A DNA stretch of 64,000 nucleotides from the NCBI GenBank assembly GCA_014381555.1, contig JACNLO010000052.1:1-64000 (forward strand), read 5' to 3'. Shown in pieces: positions 1 to 7,261 of this stretch. A program made the position numbers and the translations under genes. This stretch comes from Planctomycetota bacterium (GTDB lineage Bacteria > Planctomycetota > Phycisphaerae > Phycisphaerales > SM1A02). How positions within the stretch are numbered: the stretch's first letter is position 1; every line of letters begins with the position of its first letter. Under the pieces are notes generated by a model. That model had not been told where the DNA came from. It saw nothing but the letters and a program-made list of their open reading frames with translations, and did not search any database.

Positions 1-56
1 TTTTGGGAAACCGCTGAGCCAATAAAACCTGCTGAGCCTGTTACTAGTATTTTCAT
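1..56 (-). CDS. NAD-dependent sugar epimerase/dehydratase, N-terminal fragment (cut by window edge)
   Basis: The first 18 codons of a minus-strand gene are visible and read MKILVTGSAGFIGSAVSQ. The GxxGxxG pattern (TGSAGFIG) is the Rossmann dinucleotide-binding motif found at the extreme N-terminus of extended short-chain dehydrogenases such as UDP-glucose or UDP-glucuronate 4-epimerases and dTDP-glucose dehydratases. Its ATG overlaps the TGA stop of the O-antigen ligase (ATGA), so the two are translationally coupled. The context suggests a nucleotide-sugar step in surface polysaccharide synthesis. The substrate cannot be told from this fragment. Confidence 0.75.
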   Translation of the reverse strand, partial: MKILVTGSAGFIGSAVSQ

Positions 57-1411
57 TGTGACTTCTCTTGTACCCTGGTTTTATTAAAATACATAACGAA
101 TGTGCATAATAGTATCAGCATTGCAAGCGGGCGACCACTTGATTGGCTGTTTTCGAAGAAAGTAACGGTTGCCCAAAAAAGGGTCAACGCCAAACAAATA
201 TGGTAAATCGTGCCACCATAATTCCCCACTATCTGTTTTGACTTTAGTGCCAATGAACAAAATATTAACAAAAAAAGTAGTAGCCCAACAACACCCTCTT
301 CGTAAAGGATTTGAATGTATGAGTTATGTATATGCTCGGTTGTTTTCTTGAATTTCGGCGCATCTTCTGAAAAATCGATAGACGCAACGCTGCCCAACCC
401 GTGCCCAAAAACTCCGTGTGCTACTGCTGGTTCATCAAACGACTGACTAAGGGTTTTGGACAACCAATGAAGCCGCATAATCGTTGAGTTGTTTGATTGG
501 ATGTTTCCGTTGTAATACTCTTGCACTCCCTGAATGGCACGCTCAACTTTCAAGGTAACCATGTCACGTGCTGCAAACCATGTAGACGTTGTTACAACGA
601 GAACAACAACTACTGCTAAAAACATTTGTTTGATAGTTATTTTTTTTTGAATGATGGCATAAATACCAAACAGAGAAACTGATAATACATAACCTACTGT
701 GACGGCCAAACTGGCGGTTACAAACATTCCAGATGTGGCCAAGGCGAAAAAGAATATTGCTTTTATTCTGTGTTTTTTGCCGTTGAAAATTATTCCCAGC
801 CAAGATAGAGAAGCAAACCCCATAAACATCGCCAACTTACCAGAATGTTTCTCAAAACCCCTAAAATAACGAATGTCCAAACTTGAGAGCCAGTTTTCAA
901 TACCAAATATTGTGGCTATTAGTTCACTAAGTTGCAATATGTTTTGGAGCAAAACTCCAGCCAAAAATGCTACTAATAAATAATTCCAGTGTCTCATAAC
1001 AGGCCAAAGCACTACAGGCAACAACACCATCCTCAATGCTTTTGCGTGATCTAATCCAACCAACTTATCTGATGACCATAAGATTGTGACAACCGACCAC
1101 CCTGCCCAAGCAATTAAAAACATGAAGATTTTGGAGTTTAGGGCTGGTGTAATAGTGCGCCAGGTTGATGGCAGCCTTAGAACAGCATAGCCAATTAAGA
1201 TTGCACTCGCTACTGCTGATGGGACTGTGTCTATAGGCAAACAAAACATAAAAATGCATGCAAATATTGTGTGAATTTTGTCGCCAACGGGATCGCGTTT
1301 GTAGCCATACGCAAGAAGTTCCTGAACACGGTCATTTTCTTGTTCATCACCAACTTTCGGCGGTGGCCAGCATTTTGGTTTTGGAATGTCTACAAATAAA
1401 CCCACTAACAC
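53..1411 (-). CDS. O-antigen ligase / Wzy-like polysaccharide membrane protein
   Basis: A 452-residue polytopic inner-membrane protein with about ten hydrophobic segments. A large periplasmic loop near residues 330-375 is followed by the HIHNSYIQILYEEGVVGLLL stretch, the hallmark of the Wzy/WaaL O-antigen ligase (RfaL, PF04932) family. Members transfer undecaprenyl-linked glycans to lipid A core or polymerise repeat units. The start is a GTG; a GAGG lies 7 nt upstream, and no ATG occurs until about residue 55. The gene is coupled by ATGA to the epimerase fragment, marking the edge of a polysaccharide operon. Ligase and polymerase roles cannot be separated from sequence alone. Confidence 0.8.
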   Translation of the reverse strand: MLVGLFVDIPKPKCWPPPKVGDEQENDRVQELLAYGYKRDPVGDKIHTIFACIFMFCLPIDTVPSAVASAILIGYAVLRLPSTWRTITPALNSKIFMFLIAWAGWSVVTILWSSDKLVGLDHAKALRMVLLPVVLWPVMRHWNYLLVAFLAGVLLQNILQLSELIATIFGIENWLSSLDIRYFRGFEKHSGKLAMFMGFASLSWLGIIFNGKKHRIKAIFFFALATSGMFVTASLAVTVGYVLSVSLFGIYAIIQKKITIKQMFLAVVVVLVVTTSTWFAARDMVTLKVERAIQGVQEYYNGNIQSNNSTIMRLHWLSKTLSQSFDEPAVAHGVFGHGLGSVASIDFSEDAPKFKKTTEHIHNSYIQILYEEGVVGLLLFLLIFCSLALKSKQIVGNYGGTIYHICLALTLFWATVTFFENSQSSGRPLAMLILLCTFVMYFNKTRVQEKSQ

Positions 1412-1504
1412 AATTATACCTCACCATGCTTATATACATCGCCACGCTTAATAACCCCCACCTTTTTTTCTCGTAGCTGGAGCAAGCCGACGCTGATGAT
1501 ACGC

Positions 1505-1556
1505 GTGGCAACGGGGTGCAATAACTTCATGTGGCAACGGGGTGCAATAACTTCAT
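1505..1556. repeat. 26-bp perfect tandem repeat, two copies
   Basis: A 26-bp unit starting GTGGCAACGGGG and ending AACTTCAT occurs twice without spacer (1505-1530 and 1531-1556). It lies in the 282-bp intergenic region between the divergent O-antigen ligase and the lipoprotein gene at 1694. A GACGCTGATG word flanks the repeat on both sides (near 1490 and 1588), so a larger decayed repeat may be present. I see no convincing coding sequence or terminator in 1412-1693. Confidence 0.85.
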
Positions 1557-1693
1557 TAAGTCTTAATTCTCATGTGGGATCAAAACGACGCTGATGCCTC
1601 CTAATGGTCTTCTGTGGACACATTGATTATCCTTTTCTAAAAGAAACTAAGATTAGCTTTGGGTTTCTTGCCAGTTTGAGGTACCCTGTTGGA

Positions 1694-3433
1694 ATGAAAA
1701 TCTTACTTATTTCTTGTTTCGCCATTATTTGTGGCTGTCATACATCGAAAACAATTCAACAAGCAGGTCCCACTGGTCCTAGACCAAACGCTAAAACATG
1801 GGTTACCCCAAAAAATATCCCGACAATAAATCTCTCGAAAGATAATGTCCCCGACTTTTGGACCTCAACCCCAACTATTATTGACACAAATTCGTTTGCC
1901 GACAAACATCAACTTAAAGGTCCAGTTGCTGGTCCACACACTCGACCAGCAACATTCTTGCCAACACACAAAAAACCTCACTTTGAGGAAAACGGTCCAC
2001 CAAATGCGCTGCACGCTGGTATCGGTAACTCTCCAACTATTGTGCATGACGATGGTGGATTTAACGCAATTGCTCAAACCCCATGGTCACCGCCTGACCC
2101 AAGTTTAGCTGTTGGACCTAACCATGTAGTTGTGACAGTTAATATGGCAATCGCTTTTTATGACAAGGATGGCAACGAAGAGTTTTCTTCTTACCTTGAC
2201 AGCACTGGATCGCCCGGCTTCTTTGAAGACATTGGTTGTGGGGATTTTACGTTCGACCCAAAATGTTTTTACGACCCACACGCTGAGCGGTTCGTTGTGC
2301 TTGCTTTGGAACAATATGGAACTAGTGAATCCTGGATTACCATGGCGGTAAGTGATGACAGTGACCCAAACGGTATTTGGTATAAGTATCGAACTTGGTC
2401 GGTTATCGCTGATGGAAGTAACAATTACTGGGTGGATTATCCGGGCTTTGGATTCGATGATGGATATTACTATGTCACAGGTAATTTATTTGAACTAACA
2501 AATTGGGGTTGGGGCGGGGTTTTATATCGCGTCTTTGATAAAACACCAATGCTTGTGGGAGACCCTGTTGTTATCGCTGATGTACGTAAGGCGGGGCACG
2601 CAGGCATGCAGGGAGCACAACATTACGGTGACGCCCCATCTGCTTTTTTTGTCGGACGAAGAAATAGTACCGAATTACGTCTCGCACACATCAACGATCC
2701 ATCCAATCCTTCGGTTGTTAGTGAGTTTGTAGCTGTGCCATACCATAGTACTCCGGTTGGCGGTGTTACAAACCCGGGTGGTACGATTAGCGCACTTGAC
2801 GGTCGAATCATGAATGCACATTATCGCGATGGAAGTTTGTGGACTGCGCATGGAATTGATGGTAATGGCGTTGATGCTGTTGGACGTTGGTACGAAATAG
2901 ATTTAGCAAACTGGCCAACCACTTCTCCATCCCTAGTGCAAAGCGGTGATTCTTCTGTACCTGGAATGTCTAGTTTCTTCCCTGCAATTGCACAAAATAA
3001 ACGCGGCGAAGTGGTGATGGTTGTTGCAACAGCTAACAGTTCAACTAACCCAACGCTCCAAATCGTTGGAAGAAAACAGGGAGACGATTTGGGTTTAATG
3101 GGTTTTCCAACCCAGGTCGCTACGGGTCAGTCTGGGGCTGATGGTCGCTGGGGTGATTACTTTGATATGACTGTGGATCCCAACAACGATGTTGTGTTTT
3201 GGTATGTCGGTGAAATACAAAACAACTCTGGTTGGCAAACCTATGTAGGAAGCGCAACCATTACATGTGTTGAAGACTTGGACGCAAATGGTGTTGTAGA
3301 TGTGACAGATTTACTCTCGCTCGTAGCTGAGTGGGGAACAAACAGTGTTGGTGCAGAAATAGCTGCACCATACGATGTCATCGATGTTTCTGACATTCTC
3401 GCGGTGGTCGCAACACTTGGATATTGTCCATAA
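1694..3433 (+). CDS. Secreted lipoprotein with C-terminal dockerin-like domain, function unknown
   Basis: Starting at ATG 1694 gives 579 residues with a signal peptide ending in ICGCHTS, a plausible lipobox. An upstream in-frame start would put 30 non-signal residues before it. The body (about residues 110-500) is rich in Trp, Gly and Asp and has segments such as DPSLAVGPNHVV, resembling secreted beta-rich repeat proteins. The last 55 residues hold two helix-loop units (DANGVVDVTDLLSLVAEWG and DVIDVSDILAVV) of dockerin type. In Phycisphaerae such tails are common on exported proteins. No catalytic motif was recognised. Function unknown. Confidence 0.75.
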   Translation: MKILLISCFAIICGCHTSKTIQQAGPTGPRPNAKTWVTPKNIPTINLSKDNVPDFWTSTPTIIDTNSFADKHQLKGPVAGPHTRPATFLPTHKKPHFEENGPPNALHAGIGNSPTIVHDDGGFNAIAQTPWSPPDPSLAVGPNHVVVTVNMAIAFYDKDGNEEFSSYLDSTGSPGFFEDIGCGDFTFDPKCFYDPHAERFVVLALEQYGTSESWITMAVSDDSDPNGIWYKYRTWSVIADGSNNYWVDYPGFGFDDGYYYVTGNLFELTNWGWGGVLYRVFDKTPMLVGDPVVIADVRKAGHAGMQGAQHYGDAPSAFFVGRRNSTELRLAHINDPSNPSVVSEFVAVPYHSTPVGGVTNPGGTISALDGRIMNAHYRDGSLWTAHGIDGNGVDAVGRWYEIDLANWPTTSPSLVQSGDSSVPGMSSFFPAIAQNKRGEVVMVVATANSSTNPTLQIVGRKQGDDLGLMGFPTQVATGQSGADGRWGDYFDMTVDPNNDVVFWYVGEIQNNSGWQTYVGSATITCVEDLDANGVVDVTDLLSLVAEWGTNSVGAEIAAPYDVIDVSDILAVVATLGYCP

Positions 3434-3549
3434 CTACCGATAAACCACTCTGTGAATATGTAGAGAAAACCCACAGTACACACACACAAAGAGCCGATTA
3501 ACTCGCTGAGAATGCGTTTTTTTCGTGAATTTTGATTGTGAGGACAGTT

Positions 3550-4320
3550 ATGTTGAAGTTTTTAATTGCAAGCGTAGGTTTTGGCTTGGTATCTGGGTTT
3601 GCCTTTGCGGAACCTATTGATTTTATTCAGGCAACCACCCTGTCCTGGACAAGTGATGGTCCAACAACCCGTAACGCTCCTGTTGCACAAAATGCAACAC
3701 CAGATACCGGCACCGCCACTGACACTAGCGCTACCGCGCCTGTTGTCGGAGAAGACCGAATCACGCTTGGTGATTCTGGTGACAACAGTTGGTACATCAT
3801 GCCAAATGCTGGGCTAAACCTTCTTGGTGACTTCAATGATAATAATCTTGAAATAACCTATGACACCGGATACACCGTTGGCTTATCAATCGGAAAAGAA
3901 ATCAACCCGGGTTTTCGAATGCAGCTTGATATTGCACACATGAAAAACGATCTTGATTCTATTTTTATTACTCTTGCAGGTGGCGTAAGTGTTGATACTG
4001 ATGGAGCCGAAATCACACAAACCTCTTTTGTGTTAAATGCTATTTGGGAACCACGTAGTCACGACCGACTCTTCCCACATTTTGGTCTTGGTGTGGGCGC
4101 TATCAAGGGAGATTATTCGGTTGCGCAACTTCCAATTGGTTTTTCGGACTTACTTGATATTAGTTGGGCGTTTGCGTTGCAAGTAAAAGCTGGTTTCACT
4201 TTTGAAATATCACACTCAAGCGAATTAACTGTTGGGTATCAGTTCCTTCACGCACACTATGATTCTGATTTAGATCTCAATAACAATCTTGTAACTCTTG
4301 GTATGGAATTTCGGTTTTAA
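3550..4320 (+). CDS. Outer-membrane beta-barrel protein (OmpW/OprF-like fold), paralogue 1
   Basis: The chosen ATG follows AGGA at 6-7 nt; a TTG six codons upstream is an alternative. The 256-residue product has a signal peptide (MLKFLIASVGFG...AFA), a low-complexity Thr/Ala/Pro linker at about residues 25-65, then alternating strands from about residue 80. The C-terminus is LVTLGMEFRF, with a terminal aromatic residue as in Bam-assembled barrels. It is clearly paralogous to the next gene: both contain GWY/SWYxxPxxGxNL, VGxSIGxEIxPxF, LGVGxGxxxGxY and SxGYQFxxAxY elements. Role unknown; perhaps a small structural or porin-like barrel. Confidence 0.75.
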   Translation: MLKFLIASVGFGLVSGFAFAEPIDFIQATTLSWTSDGPTTRNAPVAQNATPDTGTATDTSATAPVVGEDRITLGDSGDNSWYIMPNAGLNLLGDFNDNNLEITYDTGYTVGLSIGKEINPGFRMQLDIAHMKNDLDSIFITLAGGVSVDTDGAEITQTSFVLNAIWEPRSHDRLFPHFGLGVGAIKGDYSVAQLPIGFSDLLDISWAFALQVKAGFTFEISHSSELTVGYQFLHAHYDSDLDLNNNLVTLGMEFRF

Positions 4321-4335
4321 GTTTTAGGAATGATT

Positions 4336-4977
4336 ATGAAAACTATTATTGCTTTTTGTGTTGGTGTTTTCGCCCTTTCTAGTTTTTCGTTCGCTGATGA
4401 AACTTCGGGTGAGTATGACACGTCACTGTTGTTTAATACCCAAGATCAAATTCCGGTAGATGGTGGAAGTGGCGGTTGGTATTTCACTCCACACTTCGGC
4501 TATAACCTTATTTCAAATACTGCCACCGAGGGATTTAATATTAAATTTGACGATGGAATTTCTTTTGGTGTTGGGTTTGGTGTTGAAATTAAACCAGATA
4601 TTGCCTTCGAGATTGATCTCGCGTACATCCGAAACGATGTCGACACCATTACAGATGGTAGCGGAGTTGGCTCTGAACCAGATATTGAATACACGCAAAT
4701 TCCTTTGATGTTTAACTTAATATGGTCGCCTTCTCATCAACCAGATGTTAAACCTTTTTTGGGTGTTGGTATCGGGGTTACTCGGGGTGAATATGAATCA
4801 AACGCGTTCATAAGTAGCGACGCACGTTGGGCCTTCGCTGGACAAATCCGAGCTGGGGTTAAGATTGATTTGTCTACTACAAGTAGTTTCTCGATCGGAT
4901 ATCAGTTCATGCTTGCGCAGTACAGCGACAATATTGATAACCACACCGTTGGAATTGGCTTGCAATTTAGTTTCTGA
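4336..4977 (+). CDS. Outer-membrane beta-barrel protein, paralogue 2
   Basis: 213 residues from ATG 4336, which has AGGA at 6 nt; an ATG two codons upstream is too close to that ribosome site. A signal peptide (MKTIIAFCVG...SFA) is followed by a barrel domain and a terminal VGIGLQFSF. It begins 15 nt after the preceding paralogue and lacks that protein's Thr/Ala linker, so the pair looks like a tandem duplication in one operon. A short GC stem (AACCCG/CGGGTT, 4987-5004) follows the stop but has only a weak T-run. Function unknown. Confidence 0.75.
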   Translation: MKTIIAFCVGVFALSSFSFADETSGEYDTSLLFNTQDQIPVDGGSGGWYFTPHFGYNLISNTATEGFNIKFDDGISFGVGFGVEIKPDIAFEIDLAYIRNDVDTITDGSGVGSEPDIEYTQIPLMFNLIWSPSHQPDVKPFLGVGIGVTRGEYESNAFISSDARWAFAGQIRAGVKIDLSTTSSFSIGYQFMLAQYSDNIDNHTVGIGLQFSF

Positions 4978-5092
4978 CAAAATCCAACCCGTGTTTTCGG
5001 GTTTCTGGGACTGAATAACAGATTCATCACCAGACTGATTGGCATCGCTCCGTTTCGAGGGTAGTATGCGCGTAACGTAGGAGTGCAGACGC

Positions 5093-5311
5093 ATGGATAG
5101 GCGAAAGCAGTGGATGGCATTTCGAGGAAGGTTGTTCATTATTGTTGGTGTGACATCGCTTTTGATTGCAATGTTTTTGCCAAACAGGGTTCCAGATCCA
5201 CTTTTGCCACTTATTGTTGTTTTTGGTGTGGGTTTTGTTTCTTTGGCTATTCCATGGCGAATATGGCGAAAACTACCTTCGTTGTTTCACCGAGATGATA
5301 TGTGGCAGTAA
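5093..5311 (+). CDS. Small two-helix membrane protein, unknown function
   Basis: 72 residues with a basic N-terminus (MDRRKQW), two hydrophobic helices (about 14-30 and 36-55) separated by NRVPDPLLP, and a basic C-terminal end. An AGGAG lies 9 nt before the ATG, which supports real translation. Its TAA abuts the stop of the convergent AsmA-like gene with no spacer (TAATTA). No family recognised. Confidence 0.55.
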   Translation: MDRRKQWMAFRGRLFIIVGVTSLLIAMFLPNRVPDPLLPLIVVFGVGFVSLAIPWRIWRKLPSLFHRDDMWQ

Positions 5312-6136
5312 TTATTTCTCTTTCTTATCGCCACCTAGAAGATCTCCGATGCCACCAAGAATACCGTCGACTGCTTTGCCCGCAGTGTCAGTTACGCCCT
5401 GAATTGCATTACCAATCCCAAGTTGTTTAAAGACGGGCAATTCGTTTATCAATCCGGTCACCTGTGAGAATGCAATTTTTGAAAAACCTTGAACTGGATT
5501 TTCTGCAATGTGCTTCATTATGGCCTGAGTTACCGCGGTTGTTATGGCTTCGGTCACAATTTCAGCATCACCATCTGTGCCAACGTCGTTAATCACTATT
5601 TCTTTAATGTGCGCAGTAACGTCGCCTGAATCTAAAACAGTAAACTTCCCGTTAGCTATAACTGTAATGTCACGAATTGTGAAGGTTTTAATGTTAAACG
5701 GTGGCTCTGGGTGTGACCCTTGTGGGGATTCGTCTTCAGAAATAGTGTTAACAAGTGTTTCTATGTTGGATTTTCCAGAGTCTTGCTGCAAATGAAGTAC
5801 GACCCCCTCAACCAGTACGGTTGGAATTATTACTTCCTTGTCGAAAAGTTGAAGGATGCTGAACTCTACTTCTGCATTGTCAACACTCAGAATGTTGGGT
5901 GTTTTGTCCGAGTTGAATGGTTCTGGATTTGCGATAGTTAAACCCTTGAGTCCAGAGTTTTTTCCAAAAAACCCAACATGAACATTGTTCATTCGGACAG
6001 ATACCCCGAGTCCCTCTGAACCCTTGGATTGAATAACTGATTGAGCAACCCCGTCTAGTACAAAGATGCCAACTATTGACAAAACGATGCACACAATAAT
6101 CGTAATTAATACGCCGTTAATGATTTTCTTTTTCAT
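5312..6136 (-). CDS. AsmA-like membrane-anchored periplasmic protein
   Basis: 274 residues with one N-terminal transmembrane helix (about 7-28), then a segment typical of the AsmA/DUF748 type: conserved GLTIANPEPF around residues 65-75, VDNAEVEFSILQLF, and VLVEGVVLHLQQDSGKSNIE. The C-terminal part is rich in Gly and Ala and ends in a lysine tail. AsmA-like proteins of diderm bacteria are bridge-like or lipid-handling proteins at the envelope; this is a short member. The gene is isolated: convergent with the small membrane protein and 78 nt downstream of the ArsR gene. Specific function unknown. Confidence 0.65.
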   Translation of the reverse strand: MKKKIINGVLITIIVCIVLSIVGIFVLDGVAQSVIQSKGSEGLGVSVRMNNVHVGFFGKNSGLKGLTIANPEPFNSDKTPNILSVDNAEVEFSILQLFDKEVIIPTVLVEGVVLHLQQDSGKSNIETLVNTISEDESPQGSHPEPPFNIKTFTIRDITVIANGKFTVLDSGDVTAHIKEIVINDVGTDGDAEIVTEAITTAVTQAIMKHIAENPVQGFSKIAFSQVTGLINELPVFKQLGIGNAIQGVTDTAGKAVDGILGGIGDLLGGDKKEK

Positions 6137-6214
6137 TTGCGTATGGTAAACGTATCTCCGTATTGCGTCATCAGTTGCGAATATGTGGAATTCGAATAAC
6201 TGAAATTCGGACGT

Positions 6215-6520
6215 TTACTCGCCGAAGCGGGTTTCGATACATTTCATAATGGAACCCAAGCCTTCTTCAGCAATTTCATAATAAATCATTCGACCGTTTC
6301 GTTTTCCAACAAGAAGCCCGCGGTCACGCATCTTTCCGAGATGCTCCGATGCTGATGATGGTGGAATTGCACAGGCCTCTGCAAGTTCGCCAACGGTGTA
6401 ACTTCCGCCAAGTAGCATCTGAATCATACGAAGTCTGTGCGGATGGGCGACCGTACGTAAACATCCCGCCGCATGTCCAAGCGCCTCCATTCCAAGCAGG
6501 CTTGTCTTTGTTTGTGTCAT
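6215..6520 (-). CDS. ArsR-family winged-helix transcriptional regulator
   Basis: 101 residues forming an ArsR/SmtB helix-turn-helix: AHPHRLRMIQMLL, then YTVGELAEACAIPPSSASEHL (recognition helix) and a beta-wing (GLLVGKRNGRMIYYEI). The classical ELCVCDL metal-binding motif on helix 3 is absent; the aligned stretch is YTVGELAEAC with one Cys. The signal is therefore probably not arsenite in the usual way. No efflux gene is adjacent; the AsmA-like gene 78 nt downstream is the only candidate co-transcribed gene. Confidence 0.85.
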   Translation of the reverse strand: MTQTKTSLLGMEALGHAAGCLRTVAHPHRLRMIQMLLGGSYTVGELAEACAIPPSSASEHLGKMRDRGLLVGKRNGRMIYYEIAEEGLGSIMKCIETRFGE

Positions 6521-6581
6521 ATATCTATTGTATCGACACCTCTCGACATGTCAAACATGAGGTGGTAATTGGGGGGTAATT

Positions 6582-6692
6582 GGGGGACAGTCCCCAGGGG
6601 ACTGTCCCCCAGCAAAACACTGAATTTGATACAGAAACACACGTTCTTTACCTGATATTTGGGGACAGTCCCCTGGGGACTGTCCCCAAATA
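6582..6692. repeat. Paired 29/37-nt palindromes, REPIN-like element
   Basis: Two near-identical palindromes face each other across 45 nt. The first (6582-6610) and second (6656-6692) both consist of GGGGACAGTCCCC, one centre base (A or T) and GGGGACTGTCCCC. Each half is itself palindromic, so each copy can form one long or two short hairpins. Paired REP-type palindromes are the structure of REPINs mobilised by RAYT (Y1) transposases in other bacteria. No such transposase is in this window. The element lies between the start of the ArsR gene and tRNA-Leu. Confidence 0.7.
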
Positions 6693-6768
6693 GTGAAACT
6701 CCCCGTTCCGTTTGACGACTGGGATTTTTAAATAAACTATCCCGCGGATTGTTTTTTTTTTGAGTAAA

Positions 6769-6854
6769 TGGGCTTGGAGGGACTCGAACCCTCATGAGGT
6801 ATTATCCTCGGGGGATTTTAAGTCCCCTGCGTCTGCCAATTCCGCCACAAGCCC
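6769..6854 (-). tRNA. tRNA-Leu (UAA anticodon)
   Basis: An 86-nt cloverleaf on the minus strand: acceptor GGGCTTG/CAAGCCC with discriminator A, anticodon stem GGGGA/TCCCC enclosing loop CTTAAAA (anticodon TAA), a class II long variable arm (GAGG-ATAATA-CCTC) and T-loop TTCGAGT. CCA is not encoded. No strong terminator is seen on its 3' side. Confidence 0.95.
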
Positions 6855-6885
6855 AGACGTGAGCCACGTAGTTTACATGAAACGC

Positions 6886-7173
6886 TTAGTGCCCACCACA
6901 CCCACATCCCCCGACTCCCCCGCCTCCACCACCACCACAACATCCACCACCCGGATTGCCGCCTGAACCACCCCGTGGTTCGCCTCCCCCTTTTGGAATC
7001 AGAGATGATATTGCTGAAAGTTGGCGGATAACTGGTGAGCCCTTTGGAGTCTCCCCAACTTCTAATTCCGCCAGCTTGCAAACCTCGCCCCACGTTTCAA
7101 GTTCGCTGCTCATAGAGTGGATAACTTCGACGGTCTTTCCGTTCGCTTCACAATAGTATTCATAAGTAGGCAT
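6886..7173 (-). CDS. FmdB-type zinc-ribbon-like protein with Gly/Cys-rich tail
   Basis: Begins MPTYEYYCEANG, matching the FmdB regulatory protein family start (MPTYEYxCxxCG), so the second ATG (7173) was chosen over one two codons upstream. The expected second Cys of the first knuckle is Asn here, so a normal four-Cys ribbon cannot form at that position; other Cys are at about residue 31 and in the tail. The last 35 residues are almost only Gly, with five Cys (CC, CGC) and a final His, suggesting metal binding or a flexible tail. FmdB proteins are small and poorly understood. It stands alone between tRNA-Leu and pit. Confidence 0.7.
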   Translation of the reverse strand: MPTYEYYCEANGKTVEVIHSMSSELETWGEVCKLAELEVGETPKGSPVIRQLSAISSLIPKGGGEPRGGSGGNPGGGCCGGGGGGGVGGCGCGGH

Positions 7174-7261
7174 GGACATATTCTACTGCCAGTTCCAGCG
7201 GAAAACACACTTTCACGAGGGATTTCGACATTACTGTCACTAGAAATTAGTGAAATTGTTT

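Noticed and set aside
4798-5139. 113-codon minus-strand frame over the second barrel gene and the small membrane protein gene
   Set aside because: Overlaps a clear barrel gene and a well-placed ribosome site on the plus strand; the translation looks random.
6215-6520. Arsenic resistance operon
   Set aside because: The ArsR-type protein lacks the usual metal-binding motif and no arsenite efflux or reductase gene is adjacent.
6760-7093. Short frames across tRNA-Leu and the FmdB-like gene
   Set aside because: They read through the tRNA and the opposite strand of the Gly-rich tail; the low complexity keeps frames open by chance.
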